A stretch of 37,756 nucleotides of DNA from Pseudonocardiaceae bacterium (GCA_009377865.1 WHTH01000041.1:1-37756), one strand, 5' to 3'. Positions 1-8,546 are shown, numbered from the stretch's first letter. The notes: generated by a model not told the origin, from the sequence alone. Numbers and translations are program-made.

Positions 1-35
1 CCGCACCGGCCAGGCCGGGCCACCGCACCGGCCGG

Positions 36-701
36 TCATGCCGCCGCCCCCTCGTCGTCGTGCTGGGGGCCGAACGGGTTGTACGTCTCGTCGGTGTAGC
101 GGTCCTTGCGGTCTTCGGCGGGCACCTCGCCGCCCTGCTGGGGGCGGTGCGGCCCGGCCGGGGGGCACAGCGGCTGCCCGGCCTCGTACCGCCGGATCCA
201 GCGATAGACCTGCTGGTCGTGCGTACCCAGCTGCGCGGCGATCCGCTTCGGCCCATAGCCGCAGCGGTGCAACATCACGGCGGCGTGCGCGGCCTCGGGG
301 CGGGTCACCGCCGGCGCGGGCTGGCCGGCCATCAACTGCATCACCACCAGGCCGTCGACCTCGGCGGGTTCGCGGCGGGCCTCAATCGGCAGCCCCACCA
401 GCGCGTCGAGGTAGGAGCGGGTCGGCCGCCGCCGCTCGCGCGCCAGCACCGCCCGACGCTGCCCGGCGGTCATCCCACCGATCACGCCGTGCTGCTCAAC
501 GGCCGGGAACTCCAGCGCCGTCTCGAGACACGCTGCCCGGACGGGGCAGCCGTGACAGACCGCCAGCGCCCGGCGCTCCTCACGATTCGGCCGCTGCCCG
601 TCGGTGTCCTTGACCGGGTAGAACAGCTCCGGGTCGCGCCCGGCACACGCCGGGACGTCCGGCTCGTCGTGTTCGTGGTGCTGCGCTGCGATGATGCTCA
701 T
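36..701 (-). CDS. WhiB-family Fe-S regulator with C-terminal HTH extension
   Basis: WhiB proteins bind a [4Fe-4S] cluster and regulate transcription. The four expected cysteines are visible at about residues 19, 49, 52 and 58 (CAGRDPELFYP, then CHGCPVRAAC), followed by the GVIGG turn at 72-76. The C-terminal half is unusual: residues about 136-173 look like a second helix-turn-helix of the Hin/transposase type (KRIAAQLGTHDQQVYRWI). I chose ATG 701 because AAAGGAG sits about 10 bases upstream; a longer reading to 743 has no such site. It is the last gene of a tight minus-strand operon, 38 bases after the replication-type HTH gene. WhiB genes of this kind are common on actinomycete plasmids and integrative elements. 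Its target is unknown. Confidence 0.9.
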   Translation of the reverse strand: MSIIAAQHHEHDEPDVPACAGRDPELFYPVKDTDGQRPNREERRALAVCHGCPVRAACLETALEFPAVEQHGVIGGMTAGQRRAVLARERRRPTRSYLDALVGLPIEARREPAEVDGLVVMQLMAGQPAPAVTRPEAAHAAVMLHRCGYGPKRIAAQLGTHDQQVYRWIRRYEAGQPLCPPAGPHRPQQGGEVPAEDRKDRYTDETYNPFGPQHDDEGAAA

Positions 702-739
702 CGGGTCGGTGCTCCTTTCAGGTTGTGCGACCGCGCTGT

Positions 740-1666
740 TCACGACGCCGCCAGCGGGTGGCAGGTCGGGCAGCGGTAGGCGGCGCCGGCGGCGGTCTCG
801 CGGTGGCGGCTGTGCTCGTCACAACCGCCGCACCAGGCGGGCCGGGCAGGTTCGGGCGCCTCGACCGGTGGCAGATCGGCCAGCCGCGACTCCAGCACCG
901 CGACCGCGGACCGCACACCGTGCGGGTTGGCCGACAGCAGCTCGGCCAGCGCGGCCGGCGACCAGCCGGCGGCAAGCGCGCCCGCCACGCCCGGCGCCAG
1001 CCGGGCATGCTGGGCCGGGCTCAGCCGCCAGGCCGGTCCCAGCGCGTCGAAGACCTCCGCGACCGGCTCCCCTCCCCCACCTGCCGGGCTCGTCTCGGCG
1101 TCGGCACCCGCGGTGGTGCCACTGCCCGCGCGGGGGGTGGGGGTTCTAGGACGGTTATAGGAGGGTTCGGGTGGCGTAGCTGTGCCACCCCTGCGGTGGC
1201 GTAGCTGTGCCACCCCAGGGGTGGCGCCCACGCCAGGGGTGGCGATTTGCCACCCCTGGCAATCCGCCAGGGGTGTGGACGCCTCATCCCCAGGATTCGG
1301 GGAGTTGTCCACAGGGTGGCTTGGGGTGGTCAGCGGCACCGCGTAGCGGTTGGCCGCCCGGCCGCCAACGCTGCGGTCGACAACCAGGCGGCCGTCGTCT
1401 TCCAGGCGCCGGATCACCCGCCGCACCGTGCGGGCATCCAGCCGGGTCTTGCGGGCAAGGGTGGCCGCCGCCGGGAAGGCGTTGGCGCCGGTGTCATCGG
1501 CGTTGTCGGCGATTGCCAGCAACACCAGCAGCTCGGTGCCCGCGGCCGGGGAGTGATCCCACACCCAGTTCATCGCCTTCAAGCTCACAGCGACCGGTCC
1601 TCCTTCGGGGTCGGCGCGCCAACGGGGTGCACTCGGAAGACCGGGGATCAGCGCAGCAGCAGTCAT
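740..1666 (-). CDS. Replication-type HTH protein with zinc-ribbon tail
   Basis: About 308 residues. The N-terminal part (about residues 25-115) is a winged-HTH-like domain (TELLVLLAIADNAD, then LARKTRLDARTVRRVIRRLE), as in plasmid/AICE helix-turn-helix proteins near replication genes. The C-terminus carries a CGGC...CPTC zinc ribbon. The middle is low-complexity and rich in Pro, Thr and Gly, encoded by nested palindromes at 1170-1275. Its ATG overlaps the TGA of the upstream 160-residue gene (TGATG), so translation is probably coupled; GTG 1669 is an alternative start. A role in replication or copy control is inferred from fold, context and the embedded repeats. No Rep catalytic motif was seen. 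Confidence 0.75.
   Translation of the reverse strand: MTAAALIPGLPSAPRWRADPEGGPVAVSLKAMNWVWDHSPAAGTELLVLLAIADNADDTGANAFPAAATLARKTRLDARTVRRVIRRLEDDGRLVVDRSVGGRAANRYAVPLTTPSHPVDNSPNPGDEASTPLADCQGWQIATPGVGATPGVAQLRHRRGGTATPPEPSYNRPRTPTPRAGSGTTAGADAETSPAGGGGEPVAEVFDALGPAWRLSPAQHARLAPGVAGALAAGWSPAALAELLSANPHGVRSAVAVLESRLADLPPVEAPEPARPAWCGGCDEHSRHRETAAGAAYRCPTCHPLAAS
1170..1275. repeat. Nested palindromes and 22-bp direct repeats (iteron-like)
   Basis: Two identical 22-bp copies lie at 1170-1191 and 1195-1216, 25 bp apart, each with arms GGTGGC/GCCACC. They run into further perfect inverted repeats: 1209-1225 (GCCACCCC/GGGGTGGC), 1233-1259 (CCAGGGGTGGC, 5-base loop, GCCACCCCTGG) and 1251-1275 (CACCCCTGGC/GCCAGGGGTG). 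All share the half-site GCCACCCC. The cluster lies inside the coding sequence of the HTH gene and could be its binding site or an origin. Confidence 0.85.
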
Positions 1667-2148
1667 CACGCACCGCCGTTGCGCTCGGCCTGCTCGTGGG
1701 CCTGGTCACGCAGCCGGCGCGCCCGGGCGGTCGCCGCCTCCAGTGCTTCGACCACACCGTCCAGCTGCCTGGCCCGTTGCAGCGGCGGCCGGTAGTCGTC
1801 GGCGCCCGACAGCTGCGCGACGGCCAGCTGCCGCAGCTGCGCCCGCAGTCGCCCCAACTCGCCGCGCTGGGCCTGCTCGAGCACCGGGCGGGCATGCGAC
1901 CGCTCCCACTCCCCCAGCGCCAGCTCCTCGGCGTCCTCGTCTAACGGGTCACCGTCAGCGCAGGCATACCGGGTAGCGCCCGTCCAGCCGCAGCCGCACG
2001 CGGCGACGAACTGGCCAACCATCCGCGGCCGGGTCTCCGGGCCGTAGGTAGCACTCAGCGTGCCGTCATCGAGGACAAATGCGGCATAGCCCTCATGCTC
2101 GTAGCCGGCCTCGCCATAGCCGGTCAGAAACGTGCCCACTGCGATCAC
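1666..2148 (-). CDS. Hypothetical mobile-element protein with CxC zinc-like motif
   Basis: A 160-residue protein with no family I recognise. The N-terminal half is beta-rich and contains CGCGW near residue 52 and another Cys near residue 63. The C-terminal half (about 95-160) is a likely coiled coil rich in Arg, Gln, Leu and Ala. It starts at GTG 2148, which overlaps the TGA of the upstream HTH gene (GTGA), and its stop overlaps the next ATG. It therefore lies inside a translationally coupled operon of accessory genes and probably serves the same element. Function unknown. Confidence 0.7.
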   Translation of the reverse strand: MIAVGTFLTGYGEAGYEHEGYAAFVLDDGTLSATYGPETRPRMVGQFVAACGCGWTGATRYACADGDPLDEDAEELALGEWERSHARPVLEQAQRGELGRLRAQLRQLAVAQLSGADDYRPPLQRARQLDGVVEALEAATARARRLRDQAHEQAERNGGA

Positions 2149-2510
2149 ACGCCCTTCCGCGACGCCGGGTGACGGGCGATCGAGGGGTCGTCGGCACCGC
2201 GTTCGAAGGCGTCGATGGTGTCGACGTGGACCATCCAGCAGCGCCCGACGAGCCGGGCGCGCAGCTTCCCGGTGCGGATGAGCAGCCGGACGCGTTCGCA
2301 GGCGGCGTGGCGGTCATTGCCGTAGAACCTCCTCGCGATCCAGGCGACGCTGCGCATCGGACTGTCGCCGACGACAGCGCCACCGGGTAGGGCGTCTCCG
2401 GAGTGAACGCGGCGCAACGCGGCAGCCAGCTGCTCGATGCTCGTGTCCTCGGTGGACACCGGCGCGCCCGCACACCGGCAGGGGGCGGCGGGGGCATGCG
2501 TCTGTAACAT
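2145..2510 (-). CDS. Excisionase-like small HTH protein
   Basis: About 121 residues. The core RSVAWIARRFYGNDRHAACE, followed by VRLLIRTGKLRARLVGRCW and a VHVDTIDAF tail, fits the MerR/excisionase-type DNA-binding fold in which a helix-turn-helix is followed by a basic wing. I chose ATG 2510 because GAGGAG at 2518-2523 is 7 bases upstream; the in-frame codon at 2525 lies upstream of this site. It precedes the 160-residue gene with a GTGA overlap. In actinomycete integrative elements such proteins control excision or regulate the operon; which applies here cannot be told. Confidence 0.7.
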   Translation of the reverse strand: MLQTHAPAAPCRCAGAPVSTEDTSIEQLAAALRRVHSGDALPGGAVVGDSPMRSVAWIARRFYGNDRHAACERVRLLIRTGKLRARLVGRCWMVHVDTIDAFERGADDPSIARHPASRKGV

Positions 2511-2606
2511 CACACATCTCCTCATCTGCTACTTGTTGGTGGATGGGGTGGAAACCCCGACCCGGCGGGTGCTGTCCAAGGCGTTCACCGCCGGGCCGGG
2601 GCGGTC

Positions 2607-2834
2607 TCAGGACGAAGTGCGCGGGAGTCCGCGCCGCGACGGTCTCCGGTCGGTGCGCTCGGCGCCGGCCTGCACCGCACCGGCGGGCGCCTCGGCATCG
2701 AGGTAGACCCTGCCGAGCACGGTCGCGCCCCGGTTCGGGTAGAAGTCGCTGACCTCCCGCACCGCCAGCACCGCAGACACCGCCCGCACTGCGGCCGCGC
2801 ACTCCTCGCGGGTGGCGCTGATCCGCAACTTCAT
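2607..2834 (-). CDS. Small hypothetical protein (75 aa)
   Basis: Begins MKLRISATREECAAAVRAVS and ends in a basic, Arg/Ser-rich tail. The beta-alpha start and the FYPNRG motif suggest a small folded domain, but I do not recognise the family. Its ATG (2834-2832) overlaps the TGA of the 44-codon gene upstream (ATGA), which supports both as real. A gap of about 96 bases separates it from the excisionase-like gene. Function unknown. Confidence 0.6.
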   Translation of the reverse strand: MKLRISATREECAAAVRAVSAVLAVREVSDFYPNRGATVLGRVYLDAEAPAGAVQAGAERTDRRPSRRGLPRTSS

Positions 2835-2965
2835 CGCACACCCCGAGCAGTGGTCTCGGTGCTGACCTGCACCCACCCGGGGCGGGTGTTGTCGTAGGGG
2901 TCGACGGAGGTGACGCGGTCCACGATCTCCGTGGTGGCCCTCTGGGTGGTGACAGTGCTGGCCAT
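2831..2965 (-). CDS. Very small hypothetical protein (44 aa), first gene of operon
   Basis: An ORF of 44 codons beginning MASTVTTQRATTEIVDRV, with the conserved-looking stretch VDPYDNTRPGWVQVST. TAGGAGG lies 6 bases upstream of the ATG, and the stop overlaps the next start (ATGA). These are good signs of translation despite its size. It is the promoter-proximal gene of the minus-strand operon that runs to the WhiB gene. Function unknown. Confidence 0.6.
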   Translation of the reverse strand: MASTVTTQRATTEIVDRVTSVDPYDNTRPGWVQVSTETTARGVR

Positions 2966-3171
2966 GTCGGCCTCCTACGTCCCCTCGCTGGGTGTGGCGG
3001 GGCCCCGCGCCGCGAGGGGTAGGGCCGCGGAGCCCCGCCTGACGCCGGACCGGAACCGACGTTCTGCCGAGTGTATCCACACTCTATCTGGATATTCAAT
3101 GGGAGATTGTCTATGATCAGCAGCTATGGGGACACTGGGCTTAGCCACATCGGCCGAGACGGGGAGACCCC
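2966..3171. promoter_or_regulatory. Divergent intergenic region with perfect palindrome
   Basis: This space lies between the minus operon and the plus DUF6879/XRE operon. It is AT-richer around 3065-3120 and contains the perfect palindrome GAGTGT-ATCC-ACACTC at 3069-3084, plus an overlapping ATCCA-N9-TGGAT pair. Promoters for both directions probably lie here, and the XRE protein encoded at 3938 is a candidate binder. No promoter boxes are assigned with confidence. Confidence 0.5.
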
Positions 3172-3384
3172 ATGAAGATCACCACGTTGCGCACGACCGA
3201 GCAGTGTCCGGACATCAAGACCTGCCCATCAATCCACGCCCTCGATCTACACCCAGACCGCCGCTATGTGGTCACCACAGACGAGACCGATCCGGCGATC
3301 CTCGCCGCGTTCGACCACCTGATCGGTCCAGGCGAGCGACTGGGCTGGGTGCCGACGGAGCTACTGCCGGAGGTCACATCATGA
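3172..3384 (+). CDS. Small hypothetical protein upstream of DUF6879
   Basis: A 70-residue protein beginning MKITTLRTTEQCPDIKTCPS; the two cysteines and the following RYVVTTDETDP are visible. GGGGAG precedes the ATG. The stop overlaps the next ATG (ATGA). Genes of this type usually sit directly before DUF6879 and XRE/DUF5753 genes in actinomycetes. Function unknown. Confidence 0.75.
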   Translation: MKITTLRTTEQCPDIKTCPSIHALDLHPDRRYVVTTDETDPAILAAFDHLIGPGERLGWVPTELLPEVTS

Positions 3385-3935
3385 GGTTGCTCGATGTAGA
3401 TGAGCTGGGCACGCACCTGGATTGTTACCGGCAACGGCTGTTCCGCATGGAGACCCTGCCCGCGTACGCGGTGAGCGCCGACGGCGACGATTATCATCGC
3501 TGGGTGGCGGGTGAGCGCGAACCCACATGGGAGCGCAAACAGCCCTGGCTGGATGTGCTGCGTGCCGACCGCGTCGCCAGGAAGATCCGCTACCGCGTGC
3601 GGATCCTGTCCAAGGAACTCACCGACTACGAGCGCTACGCCTGCGAGTGGGGGTATGCACTCAACGCCGAGGCCGGCGAGGACATCCGAGTCCTGCGGCG
3701 CGGCGAGCACGACATCCCGAGCGGGATCATCGAGCGGGACTTCTGGGTCGTTGACGACGACCAGGTGGTAGCGATGCACTACGACAAGCACGGCCAGTTC
3801 GAAGGAGCCGAGCCGCTGCCTTGGTCGTATTCGGGGATGTACCGCAACACGCGGGATGTTGCGTGGGCGGCCGGCGAACCGTTCGGGCCGTGGTGGGCGC
3901 GGCACCCCGAGCTGCACCGGTACGTGGCTGCTTGA
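3381..3935 (+). CDS. DUF6879 family protein
   Basis: A 184-residue protein. The hallmark region is DYHRWVAGEREP followed by RKIRYRVRILSKELTDYERY and ERDFWVVDDDQVVAMHYD, typical of DUF6879. Family members lie beside XRE/DUF5753 regulators in actinomycetes; their biochemical role is not established. The ATG overlaps the preceding stop, and the XRE gene starts 2 bases after the stop, so the three genes form one operon. Confidence 0.85.
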   Translation: MRLLDVDELGTHLDCYRQRLFRMETLPAYAVSADGDDYHRWVAGEREPTWERKQPWLDVLRADRVARKIRYRVRILSKELTDYERYACEWGYALNAEAGEDIRVLRRGEHDIPSGIIERDFWVVDDDQVVAMHYDKHGQFEGAEPLPWSYSGMYRNTRDVAWAAGEPFGPWWARHPELHRYVAA

Positions 3936-3937
3936 CG

Positions 3938-4747
3938 ATGGGAGATGGCGTCGGCACCGAGCTGAGCAGGGCACTACTCGCGCTGCGTGACGCCATGCGC
4001 CAGGTCGACGTCGCCGCACGCACCGGCCTGTCCCAGGCACGGCTGTCCCGCATCGAGCAGGGCAAGTCGCTGCCCACCGAGGACGAGGTGCGCGAGCTCG
4101 CACGCCTCTACAGCGCCGACGAGGACCAGGTGGACGAGCTGGTGAAGCTCGCCCACGACCTGCGGGCCGGTATCCGCGACTCCCGGCTCGTGGTGCAGCG
4201 CGGCAACACCCTCGCACTGCAGCAACGCTGGAACCGCATCGAGGGGCAGGCCACGACGGTGCGCTCCTACCACCCGGTTGTAGTGCTCGGAGTGCTGCAA
4301 ACCCCCGCCTACGCGGCGGTCGCTTCCCGGCATCCGGTCGACTCGGCTGTGGTGGCCAGTAGGGTGCGCCGCCACGAGCGGCTACTTGCCGAGCCCGGCC
4401 GGCGGCACCTGCTGATCCAGACCGAGGGCGCGCTACGGCAGACCGTCGGGTCAGCTGCGGTGATGACCGAACAGCTCGACGCGATCCTCGCCGCGGCGGA
4501 GGCCCCGAACGTGGAGCTCGGCGTCATCCCCACAAACCGGCCGCTGGACCTGCTAGTCGGGTCCGGGTTCCACGTCTACGACGACACGGCCGCTGTGGTG
4601 GGTCTGGAGGTGGCGGCGGCGACGCTGACGGAGGCGTCGGACGTGGCGCACTTCCGGGGGTTGTGGGACCGGCTGTGGGAAGCGGCCGTGACCGGCGCGG
4701 ACGCGGTGGGGCTGATCCAGCGGGTCGCGGGGCATTTGCGGGGCTGA
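3938..4747 (+). CDS. XRE-family HTH regulator with DUF5753 domain
   Basis: 269 residues. An N-terminal XRE helix-turn-helix (about residues 5-60; RQVDVAARTGLSQARLSRIE) is followed by a DUF5753 domain (about 90-265) with the typical YHPVVVLGVLQTPAYA and GALRQTVGS segments. Such proteins pair with DUF397 or DUF6879 partners and resemble toxin-antitoxin-like or developmental regulators in actinomycetes. ATG 3938 follows TGACG of the DUF6879 gene. It may regulate the divergent promoter at 2966-3171 (inference). A fragment of a second copy of its HTH lies at 5233-5271. Confidence 0.9.
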   Translation: MGDGVGTELSRALLALRDAMRQVDVAARTGLSQARLSRIEQGKSLPTEDEVRELARLYSADEDQVDELVKLAHDLRAGIRDSRLVVQRGNTLALQQRWNRIEGQATTVRSYHPVVVLGVLQTPAYAAVASRHPVDSAVVASRVRRHERLLAEPGRRHLLIQTEGALRQTVGSAAVMTEQLDAILAAAEAPNVELGVIPTNRPLDLLVGSGFHVYDDTAAVVGLEVAAATLTEASDVAHFRGLWDRLWEAAVTGADAVGLIQRVAGHLRG

Positions 4748-4771
4748 AAGCTTGACACTGAGGAGCCGCAC

Positions 4772-4909
4772 ATGCCCGAGCCGGCAACGAAACCCGAACA
4801 CCAGCCGGTGGTCGCCGCAATCGTCCCGGTGCGCGAGCACCCTCGCCCGACTGATCTCGTGATCGGAGGAAGCATGAGCATGCATGGAGAACATGGGCTT
4901 CGTAGCTGA
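4772..4909 (+). pseudogene. Truncated Nudix 5' end (first copy)
   Basis: An ORF with a good site (GAGGAG) before ATG 4772 encodes MPEPATKPEHQPVVAAIV, which matches the start of the following Nudix ORF (PPEHQPVVAAIV). It then leaves the family and stops at 4907-4909, with no Nudix box. It reads as a 5' remnant left by a partial tandem duplication or a deletion between two related genes. Confidence 0.55.
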
Positions 4910-5242
4910 TGTGCCCACCGAAAAACACCCCACCCGAGCACCAACCCGTCGTCGCCGCGATCGTCACCTCACACCTCGGCGTGCTCGCGGGTAAGCGCAA
5001 CGACGGGAAGCCACCGTGGACCTTCATAGCCGGAGAGATCGAGCCCGGCGAGGCACAGATCGACGCTGCGATCCGCGAGGTGAAAGAGGAGACCGGCCAC
5101 TGTCGTGTTCGCCGCGGCCGCTGAGATCGGGAATTCGCCCGAGGCCCCGCCCAGCGCCAAGCGGCGCGCAGAGGCCGGGGCGGAGATTCTGGCGATGTTA
5201 AACTCGCCGAATGTGATGGGCCAGGTCGCGGTCTCGGATTGA
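4909..5242 (+). pseudogene. Broken Nudix hydrolase
   Basis: The frame from ATG 4909 carries an intact Nudix box at residues about 42-64 (GEIEPGE...REVKEETGH), the metal-binding signature of nucleoside-diphosphate hydrolases, and then stops at 5124. A one-base shift just after the box (at 5101) opens another frame (VVFAAAAEIGNSPEAPPSAK...) to a stop at 5240-5242. That tail is not a Nudix sequence I recognise. So the gene is frameshifted or fused to a foreign 3' end, and activity is unlikely. Confidence 0.6.
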
Positions 5243-5271
5243 GCAGGGCAAGTCGCTGCCGACCGAGGAGG
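5233..5271 (+). repeat. Fragment of the XRE HTH coding sequence
   Basis: The sequence encoding IEQGKSLPTE here closely matches the segment encoding the same residues in the XRE gene near 4052-4080. Its end supplies the GAGGAGG ribosome binding site of the hydrolase fragment at 5279. It is a short duplication or the scar of a deleted second XRE gene. Confidence 0.6.
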
Positions 5272-5278
5272 TTAAACG

Positions 5279-5486
5279 TTGACAGCTGAGCCTATGCATC
5301 ACGTGGCCCCTGCTGCCATCGGGGTCGGAGCCGCTGCATTCGCCAGCGCTGCCTATCAGGCGCTGCGTTCAGCCGGTGACCGCCGCCGCTACCCGCCGCC
5401 CGGCGAGCTCGTCGACATCGGAAACCGTCGTCTTCATCTGTGGCGCACCGGGGAGGGCGGCCCTCCGGTCGTCGTCATACCGGCCC
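5279..5486 (+). pseudogene. Alpha/beta hydrolase, 5' fragment (interrupted gene)
   Basis: Starts at TTG 5279 with GAGGAGG 7 bases upstream. It encodes an N-terminal hydrophobic segment (AAIGVGAAAFASAAYQAL), then GELVDIGNRRLHLWRTGEGG and the first core strand PPVVVIPA, and stops matching the family at 5486. The rest of the enzyme continues at 29559 with LGAPAIEWVRVQ. Joining 5279-5486 to 29559-30382 gives 1032 bases, an uninterrupted 343-codon ORF. The gene was therefore split by the insertion of 5487-29553. The current reading ends at 5542 in transposon sequence and lacks the catalytic residues. Confidence 0.9.
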
Positions 5487-5533
5487 GGCCCAGTTCTCCC
5501 GAAGCTCCCGTGAGCCGCAAAGTAGCGGGTGAT
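5487..5533 (+). repeat. Terminal inverted repeat, left (Tn3-type)
   Basis: A 47-bp end starting GGCCCAGTTCTCCCGAAG, repeated in inverse at 12133-12179 with a single difference. tnpA starts about 50 bp inside it. Confidence 0.92.
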
Positions 5534-5583
5534 CGCTCGTGATCGCCCGATCGTGTTGCTGGTGGTCGCGTTAGCGTCCGGGC

Positions 5584-8508
5584 GTGCGTCAGAGCTGGGA
5601 GCCGGACGAGCTGGTTGATCTGTGGACGTTGGTCGGTGAGGACTGGCGTCTGGTCGGCAACAAGTCGGGCGCCACCCGGCTCGGGTTCGCGTGCCTGTTG
5701 AAGTTCTTCGAGATCGAGGCCCGGTTTCCCGCGTATCCGGAGGAGATCCCGGCCGCGGCGGTGGACTACGTGGCTTCGCAGGTGAGGGTGGAGCCGACCG
5801 AGTTCGCGAAGTACTCGTTGACTGGCCGCACGGTGGAGTATCACCGCAGCCAGATCCGGGAGGCGATGGGCTTCCGCCCGGCGACCGAGGCGGACGAGCA
5901 GCGGTGGACGGGGTGGCTGGCCGAGGAACTGGCTGGGGTGGAGCTGGATCGCCAGCGGCTGGCGGCGGCGGTGTTGACCCGGTGCCGCCAGGAGAGGGTG
6001 GAGCCACCGACGCCGGGCCGGGTGGAGCGGGTCGTGGCCAGCGCGCTGCGGCAGTTCGAGGACTCCTTCTGCGCGCGCACGGTGGCGCGGCTGGGGCCGG
6101 CCGCCGATCGGTTGGAGGCCCTGGTGGCCGAAGCCGAGGGGCAGCGTGGGGGGCTGTTGGCGGAGTTGAAGGCCGATCCGGGGCAGGCCAGTCTGGACAC
6201 GCTGCTCCGCGAGATCGACAAGCTCGCCGCGGTGCGGTCGCTGGGGCTTCCGCCGGGGTTGTTCGAGGATGCCTCGGAGAAGCTGGTGGCCGCGTGGCGG
6301 GCCAGGGCGGCACGGTCGTGGCCGTCGGATCTGCGTGCCGCATCGGGAGAGGTGCGGTTGACGTTGCTGGCGGCGTTGTGCTGGGTGCGGCAGACCGAGG
6401 TCACCGACGCGCTGGTGGAATTGCTGATCAGTCTGGTGCACAAGGTCAATGCCCGTGCCGAGCGGCGGGTGGAACGGGAGCTGACCGAGGATCTGCGGCG
6501 GGTGCGCGGCAAGGAAGGCATTCTGTTCCGGCTGGCCGAGGCCGCCGTGGATCATCCCGACGAGGTGGTGCGGTCGGCGTTGTATCCGGTGGTGGGCGAG
6601 AAAACGTTGCGGGAGTTGGTCAAAGAGGCCAAGGCCAATGACCGCGTGTTCCAGGCCAGGGTGCGCACCGTGCTGCGTAGCTCGTATTCGAACCACTACC
6701 GGCGGATGCTGCCCGCGTTGCTGGCCGCGCTGGAGTTCCGCTGTAACAACTCCTCCTACCGGCCCATCATGCAGGCCCTGGACCTGCTCGGACACTACGC
6801 CGACGTCGACGGCAAGACTCGCTTCTACGACGCGGGAGCGACGGTGCCCTTTGACGGTGTGGTGCCGAAAGCCTGGCGGGAGGCGGTCGTCGACGAGAAG
6901 GGCCGGGTCGAGCGCATCCCGTACGAGCTGTGCGTGCTGGTGTCCCTGCGAGACGCACTGCGCCGTCGCGAGGTGTACGTGGCCGGGGCCGGGAAGTGGC
7001 GCAACCCCGAAGACGACCTGCCCGCGGATTTCGAATCCAGCCGGGACGTGCACTACGCCGAGCTGCGGCAACCGCCGGATCCCAGCGAGTTCATCACCGA
7101 CCTGCGCGGCCGCATGAATGCGGCCTTGGAACGGTTCGATGCCGCCCTGGCTGCCGGCACCGCCGGCGGGGTGCGGATCGGCCAGCGCCGTGGCGAGCCG
7201 TGGATCACCGTGCCCAAAGCGGATCCGCTGCCCGAACCGCAGGCCCTCAGCGCGCTCAAGGACGAGGTCATCCGCCGCTGGGGCAGGCTGGATCTGCTGG
7301 ATGTGCTCAAGGACGCCGACTTTCTCACCGAGTTCACCGCCGAGTTCTCCTCGGTGGCCTCCCGCGAATCCCTGGACCGGGCCACGCTGCGCCGCCGGAT
7401 GCTGCTGTGCCTGTTCGCACTGGGCACCAACATCGGCATCCGCCAGCTCGTCGACACCGGCGAGCACGGCGAAACCGAGGCCGCGCTGCGCCACGTGCGC
7501 CGGCACTTCATCACCCGCGACAACCTGCGCACCGCGATCGGCAAGCTCGTCAACGCCACCTTCGACGCGCGCGATCCGCAGTGGTGGGGCCAGGGCACGG
7601 CGTGCGCGTCGGATTCGAAGAAGTTCGGCTCGTGGGAGTCGAACCTGATGACCGAGTGGCACCAGCGCTATGGCGGTCCCGGTGTGATGATCTACTGGCA
7701 CGTCGAGCGCAAGAGCACCTGCATCTACTCCCAGCTCAAGTCCTGTTCGTCGTCGGAGGTGGCGGCGATGATCGAGGGCCTGTTGCGGCACTGCACCGAC
7801 GCCGAGATCGAGGCGAACTACGTCGACACGCACGGCGCTAGCGTGGTCGGGTTCGCCTTCACCGAACTGCTCGGGTTCCGGCTGCTGCCGAGGTTGAAAA
7901 ACATCGGCTCGATCCGCCTGTACCGGCCTGATGACGAGGCCGCCTATGCGCATCTGGGACCGGTGGCTATCCGGCCGATCAAGTGGGATCTCATCGCGCA
8001 GCAGTACGATCAGATGGTCAAGTACGCCACGGCGCTGCGGTTGGGCACCGCGGAGTCGGAGTCGATTCTGCGCCGATTCACCCGCGGCGGGCCGAAACAC
8101 CCCACCTACCAAGCCCTGGAAGAGCTCGGCCGGGCGGTGCGTACGATCTTCGCCTGCGACTACCTCGCGTCCCCCGAGCTGCGCCGCGAAATTCACGGTG
8201 GATTGCAGGTCGTGGAGCAGTGGAACTCCGGCAATACCGTGCTGTTCTACGGCAAAGACGGCGATCTGACCGGCCCGGACCGGGAACACAGCGAGGTCTC
8301 CATGCTCGCCCTGCACCTGCTCCAGTCGGCGTTGGTGCACGTCAACACCCTGCTGCTGCAACAGGTGCTGGCCGAGGACGCCTGGGCCGACATGCTCGGC
8401 GACGCCGACCGGCGCGGCCTGACCCCGCTGTTCTGGTCGAACATCAACCCCTATGGACGGTTCCGGCTGGACATGGACCGGCGCCTGGATCTGGGAACGG
8501 TCGGGTAA
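5584..8508 (+). CDS. tnpA: Tn3-family transposase
   Basis: 974 residues, full family length. The N-terminal DUF4158-like DNA-binding part ([20 protein letters not shown]) is followed by the DDE domain. The acidic triad can be placed at about D677 (CASDSKKF), D748 (NYVDTHGAS) and E904 ([13 protein letters not shown]). The conserved LLPRLKNI and [14 protein letters not shown] blocks are present. It catalyses replicative transposition from ends like those at 5487 and 12179, giving cointegrates resolved by TnpR. Start GTG 5584 lies 50 bp inside the left repeat. It appears intact, so it could act on the related miniature elements in trans (inference). Confidence 0.96.
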   Translation: MRQSWEPDELVDLWTLVGEDWRLVGNKSGATRLGFACLLKFFEIEARFPAYPEEIPAAAVDYVASQVRVEPTEFAKYSLTGRTVEYHRSQIREAMGFRPATEADEQRWTGWLAEELAGVELDRQRLAAAVLTRCRQERVEPPTPGRVERVVASALRQFEDSFCARTVARLGPAADRLEALVAEAEGQRGGLLAELKADPGQASLDTLLREIDKLAAVRSLGLPPGLFEDASEKLVAAWRARAARSWPSDLRAASGEVRLTLLAALCWVRQTEVTDALVELLISLVHKVNARAERRVERELTEDLRRVRGKEGILFRLAEAAVDHPDEVVRSALYPVVGEKTLRELVKEAKANDRVFQARVRTVLRSSYSNHYRRMLPALLAALEFRCNNSSYRPIMQALDLLGHYADVDGKTRFYDAGATVPFDGVVPKAWREAVVDEKGRVERIPYELCVLVSLRDALRRREVYVAGAGKWRNPEDDLPADFESSRDVHYAELRQPPDPSEFITDLRGRMNAALERFDAALAAGTAGGVRIGQRRGEPWITVPKADPLPEPQALSALKDEVIRRWGRLDLLDVLKDADFLTEFTAEFSSVASRESLDRATLRRRMLLCLFALGTNIGIRQLVDTGEHGETEAALRHVRRHFITRDNLRTAIGKLVNATFDARDPQWWGQGTACASDSKKFGSWESNLMTEWHQRYGGPGVMIYWHVERKSTCIYSQLKSCSSSEVAAMIEGLLRHCTDAEIEANYVDTHGASVVGFAFTELLGFRLLPRLKNIGSIRLYRPDDEAAYAHLGPVAIRPIKWDLIAQQYDQMVKYATALRLGTAESESILRRFTRGGPKHPTYQALEELGRAVRTIFACDYLASPELRREIHGGLQVVEQWNSGNTVLFYGKDGDLTGPDREHSEVSMLALHLLQSALVHVNTLLLQQVLAEDAWADMLGDADRRGLTPLFWSNINPYGRFRLDMDRRLDLGTVG

Positions 8509-8546
8509 TAAGCACGAGTGCACGACGGTCCGCGGACCGCGCGCTC

